Assembly: GCA_001795115.1 (NCBI GenBank)
Contig: MGNI01000175.1
Span: 11,694-22,438 of the forward strand
Length of the DNA: 10,745 nt
DNA from: Chloroflexi bacterium RBG_16_48_8
GTDB lineage: Bacteria; Chloroflexota; Anaerolineae; Anaerolineales; E44-bin32
Reading direction: 5' to 3'
The notes under the pieces were generated by a model. It did no database searches, had not been told where the DNA came from, and saw only the letters and a program-made list of their open reading frames with translations. A program made the position numbers and the translations under genes. How positions within the stretch are numbered: position 1 is the stretch's first letter; every line of letters begins with the position of its first letter. This document shows positions 1 through 6,429 of this stretch, in pieces.

Positions 1-277
1 GCTGGAGGACTTCCTTTGCACCGATTTGATCGTCCCAATTCTTACCATAGGGCACGGCGAAATTGAGATCTATGAAATCAGAATCCCGAAAAGTTGGGAA
101 GGGCGTCCCATCCAGGAGACCCTTCCCGAGAAGGGTTGCCCTCCCATTGCGGGCACGCGGGGAGGGCGAGCCCTCCTCCCATCCCCAGATCTCCAGCTTG
201 AGGGGGGTGATCTGCTCCATCTGAGCATGACAGAAGAGTGTGCAACACAATTTTACAAGAAAGTCCAGGAGGGATGA
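1..277 (+). CDS. trkA: TrkA-type K+ uptake regulatory protein, C-terminal end (partial)
   Basis: This is the 3' end of a gene that runs off the left edge; the frame is open from base 2 to the TGA at 275-277, so the TTG at 26 is an internal leucine rather than a start. The visible 91 residues match an RCK_C (TrkA-C) domain: a beta-strand-rich segment, then K-S-W-E-G-R-P-I, R-G-G-R followed by a proline and a hydrophobic stretch, and L-E-G-G-D-L-L-H-L near the end, where RCK_C proteins usually have a G-D-x-L-x-V motif. In the family this domain binds a ligand and regulates TrkH/KtrB-type potassium channels at the inner face of the membrane. Its stop lies one base before the start of the next TrkA-like gene, so the two are surely cotranscribed. 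The Rossmann NAD-binding half and any channel subunit would lie outside the window. The domain call is good; the exact transporter partner is not visible. Confidence 0.8.
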   Translation, partial: LEDFLCTDLIVPILTIGHGEIEIYEIRIPKSWEGRPIQETLPEKGCPPIAGTRGGRALLPSPDLQLEGGDLLHLSMTEECATQFYKKVQEG

Positions 278-278
278 G

Positions 279-983
279 ATGTTGGTCCTGATTACAGGTG
301 GGGGCAGAACGGGAGCGCAATTGGCTTCCCTTCTTATCCAACAAAGACACCAGGTATGCCTTATAGAAGATCGTCCGCAGATTCTTGCCTCCTTGCATCG
401 AGAGCTGCCCACAGAAGTCATCTTTGAAGGAAGTGCTAACTACCCGCATGTTCTCGAGCAAGCAGGAATAGCGAAGGCCAATGTCCTGGCTGCCTGCACC
501 GATGAGGATGCGGCCAACCTAGTGACCTGTTATTATGCCCGTTGCCGATTCAACGTCCCCCGGACCATTGCACGGATCAACAACCCTCGCAATGCCTGGC
601 TTTTCAATGATACCTTTCGTGTGGATGTAGCCCTTAACCAGGCAGAAATCCTCGCCAGCTTGATCGAAGAAGAGATGTCCTTAGGAGATATGATGACGCT
701 GTTGAAGATCCGCAGGGGAAAATATTCCCTGGTCGAGGAAAAGATCCCGGATGGAGCTCTTGCGGTAGGTGTGGCGATAAAAGATCTGGCGCTCCCCCCC
801 AATTCCGTTATTGCTGCAATTATTCGCCAGGGTCAAATTCTCATCCCAAGAGGTGCTGTTAAATTTGATGTAGGGGACGAGGTGCTTGCGATTGTTGATT
901 CTTCGGAAGCGGGAGATCTCGCAGCGCTCTTCTGCCGTCCCTCAGAAGAAGCTCAGGATAGGGATGCCACCCTAGATGAATAA
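279..983 (+). CDS. trkA: TrkA family potassium uptake protein (RCK_N + RCK_C)
   Basis: A complete 234-residue cytoplasmic regulatory subunit of a Trk/Ktr-type potassium channel. Residues 1-120 form a Rossmann RCK_N domain: an N-terminal beta strand M-L-V-L-I-T runs into the dinucleotide loop G-G-G-R-T-G, and an acidic pair (I-E-D) at the end of the second strand fits NAD(H) binding. Residues 140-218 form RCK_C, ending with G-D-E-V-L-A-I-V. I chose ATG 279 over the GTG at 240 because AGGAGG at 267-272 sits six bases upstream and because the Rossmann strand begins exactly there. It follows the first TrkA protein with a one-base gap. Pairs of RCK proteins are a known arrangement for gating rings, so the two may form a heteromeric ring, but that is inference. 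No TrkH/KtrB channel gene lies downstream; it may be upstream. Confidence 0.88.
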   Translation: MLVLITGGGRTGAQLASLLIQQRHQVCLIEDRPQILASLHRELPTEVIFEGSANYPHVLEQAGIAKANVLAACTDEDAANLVTCYYARCRFNVPRTIARINNPRNAWLFNDTFRVDVALNQAEILASLIEEEMSLGDMMTLLKIRRGKYSLVEEKIPDGALAVGVAIKDLALPPNSVIAAIIRQGQILIPRGAVKFDVGDEVLAIVDSSEAGDLAALFCRPSEEAQDRDATLDE

Positions 984-1018
984 GACTTAGCCCGCCAACA
1001 CGGTTCGAGACAAGTCTT
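982..1018 (+). terminator. possible weak terminator after the trkA pair
   Basis: A 7-bp inverted repeat, AAGACTT (982-988) and AAGTCTT (1012-1018), begins inside the stop codon of the second trkA and is followed by TTTCTATCCTT. The loop is long (23 bases), though a short C-C-G/C-G-G stem can form inside it. A second nested structure lies further on: AAGGATG (1070-1076) with CATCCTT (1110-1116), enclosing CAGGA/TCCTG. Neither has a clean T tract, so intrinsic termination is only a suggestion. Confidence 0.3.
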
Positions 1019-1173
1019 TCTATCCTTCCCTACGAATCTCTCTTCAAGGATTTCTACCCTTTACGCTCTAAGGATGGTCATCAGGATGGTTACCCGTCCT
1101 GGCGGAGGTCATCCTTTCACCGTTTAATCGCATCTCGAGCATGCGTTGAAAAACTGGGGCTTGCACAGTGCAA

Positions 1174-1239
1174 AAAACAAGTGTTCCCAGCGAACACTCG
1201 CGCCCTTCCCTACTCCTTCAAGCACGTCGCTGGGAACAC
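1174..1239 (-). terminator. intrinsic terminator of the SIMPL lipoprotein gene
   Basis: A perfect 13-bp inverted repeat, GTGTTCCCAGCGA (1181-1193) and TCGCTGGGAACAC (1227-1239), encloses a 33-base loop. Read on the minus strand, the stem is followed directly by TTGTTTTTT, an excellent U-tract. It starts 26 bases after the stop of the SIMPL gene and therefore ends that transcript. Just beyond it is a 13-bp palindrome, TTGCACAGTGCAA (1161-1173), of unknown role. Confidence 0.82.
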
Positions 1240-1264
1240 CCCGGATTGATTGGATCGTTGTTGT

Positions 1265-2014
1265 TTATCTTGTGATGGCGTAGGTTACATTGACCTGCAG
1301 GCTGACGGTTAATTGTCCGGTGCTGATGGGTGGCCCACCGCCCATTCCAACAGCCCTCTCGTAGGCCACGGGATAGATCGTGCCCCCGCTTGTTCCCTCG
1401 CTGACGAGAATCGGATCCCCCAGCGTCACACCGATCTCGGCCGCAAGCTGATCAGCACGAACCCGAGCATCAGCCAAGGCCTTTGACCGGGCTTCCGCCT
1501 CCAGCGTAGTGGTGTCGTCGATATCATAGGTCAGCCCATAGATGTTGTTAGCGCCTTGCTCTAGCGCAATTTCAATGATGTTGGGGGCTTGATCGATTTC
1601 GCGAACCTTGACCTGGAGGGTGCTATCAACGTGAAAAACTCGCTCTCCAGTGGATTCTCCAGTTATGGGATCATACCGGTCTTCCGGCCAGACGTTGAAG
1701 TTTGTGGTTTGAAGGTCCTCTTCGACAATTCCTGCTCCAAGCAAGGCTTCCGTGATTTTTTCCATGGCCTGGTTGGAATCCTCAACTGCCTTCCCAACCT
1801 GATCAGAAGTCACATTCACCCCCAACTGGATCAAGGCGATATCTGGTTTACCCGCCGCCTCTCCAAAGCCACTTACTGAAATGGAATCCCTCAGGAAAAA
1901 CCCTGTACCTTGCGCTGAAGGGCTGGCAGTACATCCTGAAACGGCGATCAAGACAGCTAACACCACCACCCAACTCGTGGTTCTTATTTTCAAACGCTTA
2001 TGATTGAACTGCAT
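1265..2014 (-). CDS. SIMPL domain (DUF541) lipoprotein
   Basis: A 249-residue exported lipoprotein. The N-terminus is basic (K-R-L-K-I-R), then a hydrophobic run, then the lipobox V-S-G-C with the lipid-bearing cysteine at residue 28. Residues from about 44 to the end match the SIMPL/DUF541 fold: I-S-V-S-G-F-G-E near the start, a glycine-alanine-rich helix pair, G-L-T-Y-D-I-D-D in the middle, the alanine/arginine-rich helix A-L-A-D-A-R-V-R-A-D-Q-L-A, and a final strand ending V-N-V-T-Y-A-I-T-R. Family members (for example BP26/OMP28-like proteins) are periplasmic or surface proteins of largely unknown function, some forming ring-shaped oligomers. I chose the second ATG (2014) because AGGAGG at 2020-2025 lies five bases upstream of it; the ATG at 2032 has no such site. 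It is monocistronic, with its own terminator at 1174-1239, and convergent with the trkA pair. Confidence 0.85.
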   Translation of the reverse strand: MQFNHKRLKIRTTSWVVVLAVLIAVSGCTASPSAQGTGFFLRDSISVSGFGEAAGKPDIALIQLGVNVTSDQVGKAVEDSNQAMEKITEALLGAGIVEEDLQTTNFNVWPEDRYDPITGESTGERVFHVDSTLQVKVREIDQAPNIIEIALEQGANNIYGLTYDIDDTTTLEAEARSKALADARVRADQLAAEIGVTLGDPILVSEGTSGGTIYPVAYERAVGMGGGPPISTGQLTVSLQVNVTYAITR

Positions 2015-2032
2015 TTTCTCCTCCTGCAGCAT

Positions 2033-2457
2033 TTAATGGCTGTGCTTCGGGCATGATGGGGAACGTTCTGGATTCGATGACCCTCCGCGGCTGAATAACC
2101 TTTTCTCCATCTAGACGGTGACCAACACTAAAATCTTACCACACATGATTTTAGAAGTACTCGATAGAAAAACGGTACAATTTCTGTGGTGGAGTAACCC
2201 CGCTGGACTCTCCATGGAACGAGACTGCCCAAACCTTTTTCCCTACGGTGAGCGGGCTTACGTAGCGCAATTGCATTTCGTTCTATCCATTTGAAAGGAT
2301 CATCCCAGGAATGACTCGCACGAGAGTTAAAAAACGCAGTTGCCAATCTGTCTTTCGGGGGGATTAAACAGGGTTATCTCATTTGAAAACAGGATGGAAC
2401 CCCCACGGCTGGGCGTTCCATCCTGAATGAAATACTATGGTTGAAAATCCTTTTCTA
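2033..2457. other. intergenic region without a credible gene (425 bp)
   Basis: It lies between the start of the SIMPL gene and the end of the first LysW-like gene, both minus-strand. I see no coding frame with a ribosome site. It contains an 8-bp inverted repeat, CTAAAATC (2128-2135) and GATTTTAG (2147-2154), about 115 bases upstream of the SIMPL start; it might be an operator or leader hairpin. Its other clear element is the terminator at 2386-2425. The SIMPL promoter should be here, but I could not identify a convincing -35/-10 pair. Confidence 0.5.
2386..2425 (-). terminator. intrinsic terminator of the first LysW-like gene
   Basis: An 11-bp perfect stem (CAGGATGGAAC at 2390-2400 with its complement at 2415-2425) can be extended inward by CCC/GGG past a mismatch. 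On the minus strand it is followed by TTTTC. It lies 32 bases after the stop of the 2458-2670 gene, which fits an intrinsic terminator of that transcript. Confidence 0.7.
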
Positions 2458-2670
2458 TTAACCTTTGGATCGTCCTCCGTAATCATAGTCGAAGTCAACA
2501 TCACCATCATCAATAAAATCTTCATCCAATGCCCAATCGAGTTCGATAGGGGATAGGTTGACCACCGCCAGCACCGCACCGCACTTAAAACAGGTTACTT
2601 TCTGGCCTTTGTGAGGGGATTTACCCAGATTCAATGTGGTATCACACTCAATACAAAACCCTGTGGCCAT
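2458..2670 (-). CDS. LysW-like small zinc ribbon protein (paralogue 1)
   Basis: A 70-residue protein with two CxxC knuckles (Cys6, Cys9, Cys27, Cys30), spaced as in the zinc-binding amino-group carrier protein LysW/ArgW. The order C-I-E-C, K-G-Q-K-V, C-F-K-C-G-A-V-L-A-V-V, L-x-P-I-E-L-D-W-A follows the LysW pattern. Genuine LysW ends in a short E-D-W-G-E-type tail whose last Glu carries the amino acid through lysine or arginine synthesis. Here the chain runs on into a very acidic Asp/Tyr-rich tail (about residues 49-64) and ends R-S-K-G, so that attachment site is missing. No LysX, LysZ or LysY partner gene is near. GGAGG about seven bases before the ATG supports the start. I read it as a diverged zinc ribbon of unknown role, possibly a protein-interaction module. 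A close paralogue follows at 2931-3134. Confidence 0.75.
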   Translation of the reverse strand: MATGFCIECDTTLNLGKSPHKGQKVTCFKCGAVLAVVNLSPIELDWALDEDFIDDGDVDFDYDYGGRSKG

Positions 2671-2764
2671 GACAAACCTCCACGATTGGCCTGAATTTCC
2701 GGCCCCATCCTAAATGTCAATTGTTGAATTCCCATGGAGTCCGTGTGAGAAGCATGTGTAAAAT

Positions 2765-2816
2765 GCAGGCCTGCTACGGAAATTTTTTTCGTGTGACCCA
2801 TATGAGATCTATCTCA
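2765..2816. repeat. two short palindromes upstream of paralogue 1
   Basis: GCAGGCCTGC (2765-2774) is a perfect 10-base palindrome, and TGAGAT-CT-ATCTCA (2803-2816) is an interrupted 14-base one. Both lie in the 260-bp gap between the two LysW-like genes, about 100-150 bases upstream of the first. They could be operator sites, but nothing else in the sequence confirms it. Confidence 0.3.
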
Positions 2817-2930
2817 ACGGAGAAAGGAAGTAGAACCAACGCCCACAACGCGGTTGAGCCTTAATGCTCTCCTCTTCTCAATGAAGAAAAGCCCCAACAT
2901 TTGTTCTTCCCCAGCCGTCCTTGCTTGGAC

Positions 2931-3134
2931 TCAGCCCATCCAAGCCGTTCGCTCCTTACTATCATCCGAAAGAAGATCTTCGAAAGGTTCAATAAAAGCC
3001 CAATCCAACTCGAGAGGCGCGAGCCGGATGACCGTGAGGATAGATTTACAATTCCTACAAAGCACCCGCTGCCCTTTCTTAGGCTGGAACTCGAAATAGA
3101 CTTTCGCATCACATTCTGGACAAATCGCTTCCAT
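2931..3134 (-). CDS. LysW-like small zinc ribbon protein (paralogue 2)
   Basis: A 67-residue protein with Cys5, Cys8, Cys26 and Cys29 as two CxxC knuckles (C-P-E-C and C-R-N-C), 17 residues apart as in its neighbour at 2458-2670. It shares with that paralogue the stretch P-x-E-L-D-W-A followed by E-x-F (residues 40-51), then an acidic tail that ends T-A-W-M-G. As in paralogue 1, the C-terminal acceptor glutamate of LysW is absent, so a role as amino-acid carrier is unlikely. The start at 3134 is preferred over the longer frame from 3167: a GGGAGG site lies about ten bases upstream of it, and homology begins there. Both copies point the same way but are 260 bp apart, so they may be expressed separately. 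Function unknown; zinc binding is a confident inference from the four cysteines. Confidence 0.72.
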   Translation of the reverse strand: MEAICPECDAKVYFEFQPKKGQRVLCRNCKSILTVIRLAPLELDWAFIEPFEDLLSDDSKERTAWMG

Positions 3135-3194
3135 ACAGAAGACACCTCCCTTACCCTCAAAATACACCCGGAGTGTTCAACCTCATCATTCAAA

Positions 3195-3226
3195 AGAGTT
3201 TTTTTCATTGAGAGCATCAAAACTCT
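3195..3226 (-). promoter_or_regulatory. possible attenuator hairpin in front of LysW-like paralogue 2
   Basis: AGAGTTTT (3195-3202) and AAAACTCT (3219-3226) form an 8-bp stem with a 16-base loop. On the minus strand it is followed by TTTGAATG, about 60 bases before the gene start. The loop also carries a CTCT that can pair with the same AGAG, so two mutually exclusive stems are possible. That resembles an attenuator, but the stem is AT-rich and the U-tract short. Confidence 0.3.
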
Positions 3227-3302
3227 ATCAAAACCCCCAGTAAAACGCGTTCAAGGTTTGTCTCAAATCCGTCGCAATTTCACCCAAACCGTTCAACTTA
3301 AC

Positions 3303-3400
3303 TGCAGGGACGGCTCACGAGCCGCCCTTACAACATTCCCTGAGGTAAAGACGCCCTGGGGGGTGTCTCTATCATAAAGACCTCGCAGCAAACTGCGGGG
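3303..3400. repeat. cluster of three strong palindromes (possible dispersed repeat element)
   Basis: Three hairpins follow one another. The first (3303-3332) is a near-perfect 14-bp palindrome around CGGCTC-AC-GAGCCG. The second (3349-3368) pairs AGACGCCC with GGGTGTCT across TGGG, with one G-T wobble. The third (3381-3400) pairs CCTCGCAG with CTGCGGGG across CAAA, again with one wobble. ATTCCC (3335-3340) and GGGAAT (3398-3403) can also pair, enclosing the second and third. Long palindromes of this GC-rich kind occur as multicopy intergenic elements in many bacterial genomes; whether this one does cannot be told from one window. Confidence 0.55.
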
Positions 3401-3418
3401 AATCCTGACCTTTTCCCA

Positions 3419-3460
3419 TAAAAAAGAAAGGACGGGTGATCAGGTGGACAACCACCCGTC
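3419..3460 (-). terminator. intrinsic terminator of the OmpR-like regulator gene
   Basis: GACGGGTG (3431-3438) and CACCCGTC (3453-3460) form a perfect 8-bp stem. On the minus strand it is followed by CTTTCTTTTTTATG, a good U-rich tail. It begins 78 bases after the stop of the regulator gene. An inner alternative stem, GGTGG-ACAA-CCACC (3443-3456), competes with it. Confidence 0.75.
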
Positions 3461-3537
3461 TCCTGGATTTCACCTTCCAAGATGAAGTTCAGCAGGCGAC
3501 TGTATCAATGCTGTTTAAATGAAGGAATGGAGGGGAT

Positions 3538-4224
3538 TTATATCTCATCTACTTTAAAACGATAGCCAACACCGGGAATGGTCTCGATAAAATGGCTTGT
3601 ATCAGGATTAGCCTCAATTTTGTGTCTGAGGCGGCTGATCAAACCGCGCACCAAGTCTTGATTGCCTTCCCCTGAATACCCCCATACTCGTTCCACAATA
3701 ACCTCGACCGGGATGACCTGCCCTCGATTGGTCATCAGGGTATAAAGAAGACGGAACTCAAGTTGGGTTAATCGACGTGGCTCTTCCCCTCGCACGATTA
3801 CCGCACGCGTGGAAGGATCCAGCATAATTTCATCCAATGCCAGGGTTGGCAAAACAAAACTGGGAACCGCTGCGGAACGTCTAATCAAAGCCCCCATATG
3901 CGCAGTCAATACCTTCGGTGAGACGGGTCGACTGAGAACCACATCCGCTCCTTTATGAAGCAATTCACACAGGGTCATCTCCGATGGGGCATCAATGATC
4001 ATCAACAGGGGGATCTGCGTGATCGTTCGCACCGCCTCCACATCCTCTATCAGTTCACCATCTTCGCTCAAGGCGACTACTAAGATATCCGCTGGGTGGT
4101 CTGTCCAATTCTTCAACACTCGTTGAAGATCAGAACTGGAGGCGATGGCCAATCCCTCCCTCCTCATGATGTACGCAAAAGTTTCCTTTTCATCCTGGTC
4201 AGTTGCCACAAGCATGACTTGCAT
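3538..4224 (-). CDS. OmpR/PhoB-type winged-helix regulator with degenerate receiver
   Basis: A 228-residue DNA-binding regulator. Residues 1-115 have the layout of a receiver domain, and about 125-225 form a winged-helix Trans_Reg_C domain with the typical L-T-Q-L-E-F-R-L-L-Y-T-L, V-E-R-V-W-G-Y, L-I-S-R-L-R-H-K-I-E and I-E-T-I-P-G-V-G-Y-R-F motifs. The receiver lacks its chemistry. Where the phospho-acceptor Asp is expected, in D-I-L-V-V-A-L, residue 51 is Ala; the conserved Lys is Arg99; the acidic pair is reduced to T-D. It is thus unlikely to be switched by phosphorylation and may respond to another signal or act constitutively. No sensor kinase is adjacent. I chose ATG 4224, where the receiver's first strand begins and an AAGGA lies upstream; the longer frame to 4329 adds 35 residues unlike the family. 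The terminator is at 3419-3460. Confidence 0.85.
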   Translation of the reverse strand: MQVMLVATDQDEKETFAYIMRREGLAIASSSDLQRVLKNWTDHPADILVVALSEDGELIEDVEAVRTITQIPLLMIIDAPSEMTLCELLHKGADVVLSRPVSPKVLTAHMGALIRRSAAVPSFVLPTLALDEIMLDPSTRAVIVRGEEPRRLTQLEFRLLYTLMTNRGQVIPVEVIVERVWGYSGEGNQDLVRGLISRLRHKIEANPDTSHFIETIPGVGYRFKVDEI

Positions 4225-4387
4225 GTTTACATCCTTGGCTCGAGTTGAGGCAAACACATCACATGCCCTTAAGAATACTCCAAACGGACGCAAAGGAAAA
4301 TATATTTGCAGAGAAAGAGTGCATTCCATGAAAGGCCACCTTCCGTACTCGCAGCGTGCGGTGTGGGGCCTTGTTGCATTTGCCGTC

Positions 4388-4409
4388 CTGCTGACAAAGT
4401 GTCAGGCAG
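4388..4409. promoter_or_regulatory. imperfect palindrome between the regulator and the divergent pseudogene
   Basis: CTGC-TGACA-AAG-TGTCA-GGCAG is a 9-bp dyad with one bulged G. It sits in the 249-bp region between the divergent regulator (start 4224) and the lipoprotein pseudogene (start 4474), a natural place for an operator of either gene. No clear -35/-10 pair could be assigned. Confidence 0.3.
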
Positions 4410-4473
4410 CCGCCATACAATCCAAGGCGATAGGCATGCAGCCATTACGATCAACGGGAGCATTCATAAGCGT

Positions 4474-4960
4474 ATGAAGAATTCCATTAAGGTGTTATGC
4501 GTGTCAATAGCTCTCTACGCCTATCTCCTGGCTGGCTGCCTGCCGTCCGATCGAGGGCAGCGACCAGCCCTCCCCCCCTGCAAGTTCCACTGCACCTCAA
4601 GAAACGGATGTACAAACGAAGATCCCCCCTGGCCAGACACCCATCTTGGCGGCGCCGGTCTCGCAAGAGCCAGCTGCGGGAATCTATGGGAGTTCCGAAG
4701 GCGAGTTGGTGGTGATCACAATCTATCCCGACATCTCAGATCCGCGTTGCGATATCATCACTCCCGACCAGATGGTGAAAGTCGTAAACAACAGGCAGGA
4801 GACTCTCTAAGTTTCAATCGCCAACCTGGAGGCAGCAATCGAACCGGGTGGTGAACATACATTTCAGGTGCCCTTCGGGCAGTACTTGGCTCCCGGGATG
4901 CATCTCATCCAGGTATCACCCTGTTGTGGAGCATCGCTTTGGCTCCAAACGGGTCAGTGA
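4474..4960 (+). pseudogene. broken lipoprotein gene (frameshift in a C7 tract plus in-frame stop)
   Basis: The reading frame starts at ATG 4474 with a clear lipoprotein signal: M-K-N-S-I-K, a hydrophobic run, and the lipobox L-A-G-C with Cys22. It breaks at a run of seven C (4572-4578). Removing one C joins it to the frame that starts A-S-S-T-A-P-Q-E-T-D at 4580 and reads on through E-G-E-L-V-V-I-T-I-Y-P-D, K-V-V-N-N-R-Q-E-T-L, then a TAA at 4808-4810, then V-S-I-A-N-L-E-A-A-I-E-P-G-G-E-H-T-F and P-C-C-G-A-S-L-W-L to TGA at 4958. Repaired, it would encode about 161 residues: a lipid-anchored protein with a low-complexity linker and a beta-rich domain. The domain's strand pattern faintly recalls cupredoxin-like folds, but I do not recognise a family. 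Two independent lesions point to a decayed gene; a sequencing slip could explain the C7 lesion but not the stop. Confidence 0.7.
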
Positions 4961-4995
4961 ATAGGAGCTACGATTTTGGACATCCGGTCAAAATA

Positions 4996-5016
4996 AAGTT
5001 TGCACACTGGAAACTT
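4996..5016 (-). terminator. possible corA terminator
   Basis: AAGTTT and AAACTT form a 6-bp stem with a 9-base loop. On the minus strand it is followed by ATTTATTTTGACC-like T-rich sequence. It lies about 80 bases after the corA stop. The stem is short and AT-rich, so this is tentative. Confidence 0.3.
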
Positions 5017-5097
5017 CACCTAACCGGGGGATTGAAAGCGACCAGTCTCCCATAAATTTGTCATGGACAACCCTATTACCGCTGCCTCTGCGCTTTT

Positions 5098-6084
5098 TCA
5101 CATCCACCTTCGACTTCGCATCCACAAGTACATCCCAACAGGAACAATCACCATGACAGCCACCACCACAAAGAAGGTTAACCTCTCCGTCCAGGCTGAC
5201 AATGGCGTAACCGGCTGAAAGAAGTTCATCCCAAAGAAGCCGGAGAGGAAGGAGATGGGCATGAACAAGGTCGTGATCACCGCCAGGATCTTCATCACCT
5301 CGTTCATGCGGTTGCTGACCACAGAGAGATACGTCTCCAAGGCACCGCCTGCCAGATCCCGCAGTCCCTCCGCAATGTCATACAGCCGGACAAGGTGGTC
5401 GTATACATCGCGGAAGAAGACTTTATCGTCTTCAGCAATAATCCTGAAATCCCCGCGCGCCAGCTTGTTGAGCACCTCGCGCTGAGGCGAGATGATTCGC
5501 CGTAGATGGAGAAGTGATCGTTTAAGTGTGAAAATGCGCTCCAGCAATTGGGGCTCGGGACGATCGAACAGGATGTCCTCAATCTGGTCAACCGTCTCGT
5601 CGATCTCATCCACCACCGGCATGGTATTGGCCACCATCTCGTCCGCAATCCGGTAGAGCAGATTCGCGGCACTCTTTTGCATTAATCGCTCATCCCTTTG
5701 GCAGGACTCCCAAACTCTCTCCAGTCCGGGCATACTTTGAATTCGGTAGGTAACCAGATAGTTCTCGCCCAGGAACAGGTCTAATTCATGGGTTGACAAC
5801 GGCTCTTCTTTCTCTGAATCAAAATCCACTGCGTGCAGAACCAGGTATAAATACCTCCCCCAGTCGTCCACTTTAGGGACATGGGATTCCTCCAACGCAT
5901 CGTCGATGGCCAGTGGGTGAAAACCGAAGTCGTCTCTCAGAATGGGGATACAGACCTCCTTGGGCTCATTAACCATATCCAGCCATAGCAATCCTTGCTC
6001 GTCTTGGATCGCTTCCGACAGTTGAATGGCATTGAAGTCTTTGTATAAAGTCCCATCTCGAGATCGGTAAAGGGCACTGATCAT
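5098..6084 (-). CDS. corA: CorA family magnesium/cobalt transporter
   Basis: A 328-residue divalent cation channel of the CorA family, which forms pentamers that take up Mg2+ (and Co2+) through the cytoplasmic membrane. A large soluble N-terminal domain (1-260) contains H-P-L-A-I-D-D-A-L-E and H-V-P-K-V-D-D, then a long charged helix region (T-L-K-R-S-L-L-H-L-R-R and Y-D-H-L-V-R-L-Y-D). It leads to the first membrane helix (about 266-284), the signature G-M-N at 285-287, a short loop, and the second helix (about 302-321) with a basic tail. The loop after G-M-N is F-F-Q-P-V-T-P-L and lacks the common M-P-E-L, so substrate preference within the family is open. ATG 6084 has AGGAGG four bases upstream. 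The gene lies downstream of kimA on the same strand but 345 bp away, so it likely has its own promoter. Confidence 0.92.
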   Translation of the reverse strand: MISALYRSRDGTLYKDFNAIQLSEAIQDEQGLLWLDMVNEPKEVCIPILRDDFGFHPLAIDDALEESHVPKVDDWGRYLYLVLHAVDFDSEKEEPLSTHELDLFLGENYLVTYRIQSMPGLERVWESCQRDERLMQKSAANLLYRIADEMVANTMPVVDEIDETVDQIEDILFDRPEPQLLERIFTLKRSLLHLRRIISPQREVLNKLARGDFRIIAEDDKVFFRDVYDHLVRLYDIAEGLRDLAGGALETYLSVVSNRMNEVMKILAVITTLFMPISFLSGFFGMNFFQPVTPLSAWTERLTFFVVVAVMVIVPVGMYLWMRSRRWM

Positions 6085-6429
6085 CGGTCCTCCTATCTAC
6101 ATTAAAAAAAGCAAGGATAAAGATACAGGACGGTTTCCCCCATGGCCTATGCTAAACCCGGACCCTATCTGCCATCCGGATCTCCGTGCTGGTCTTCCGT
6201 TGGGTAAGAGCCCAGTCATCCGTCCAGGACGGCTTGCTACAGGAGGCGAATACCTCTTTTCCCAGAAGAAGAACGGGGAAATCTTACTCCCCTTTTGTCC
6301 ACGCACCAAGTGGCTTAAAAATGCTATGCCATACCTTCTAACCACCCATCTACAAACAAGCGCCTGGAAGTGGATGAGACGATACCTGGCACATAAATAG
6401 AGATAATTGACCCAATATGGACATTAAAG
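6085..6429. other. intergenic region between kimA and corA (345 bp)
   Basis: There is no gene I can support; frames on both strands lack ribosome sites and family features. It should hold the corA promoter and leader on the minus strand. A 13-base palindrome, CCGTCC-A-GGACGG (6220-6232), and a nearby TGGG/CCCA dyad are the only structures seen. I looked for a magnesium-sensing M-box leader and found no match to its conserved core. Confidence 0.5.

Larger units (their letters stand above)
3135..3430. other. hairpin-rich leader region upstream of LysW-like paralogue 2
   Basis: There is no credible gene here; the open frame on the plus strand (2901-3377) runs antisense to the zinc ribbon gene and has no family signature. 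The stretch holds four hairpins, listed separately: 3195-3226, 3303-3332, 3349-3368 and 3381-3400. All lie upstream of paralogue 2 on the minus strand, so they may form its transcript leader, or they may be a dispersed repeat element inserted between genes. Confidence 0.5.

Noticed and set aside
78..461. 127-codon minus-strand frame
   Set aside because: It is antisense to the two trkA genes, which have clear family motifs and ribosome sites.
2128..2346. 72-codon minus-strand frame
   Set aside because: It has no ribosome site and no recognisable features, and it contains an AT-rich inverted repeat at its end.
2901..3377. 158-codon plus-strand frame
   Set aside because: It runs antisense through the zinc ribbon gene and through three palindromes; no ribosome site or family signature.
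4306..4854. 182-codon plus-strand frame as an intact gene
   Set aside because: Only its middle part from ATG 4474 looks like protein (a lipoprotein signal); after the C7 tract the true frame continues one base over, so I call a pseudogene.
6149..6400. 83-codon plus-strand frame between kimA and corA
   Set aside because: It has no ribosome site and no family features, and it lies in the expected corA promoter and leader region.
6085..6429. An M-box magnesium riboswitch upstream of corA
   Set aside because: An AGGAGGCGAATACCTC-like stretch drew attention, but it is on the wrong strand and the rest of the M-box core is missing.
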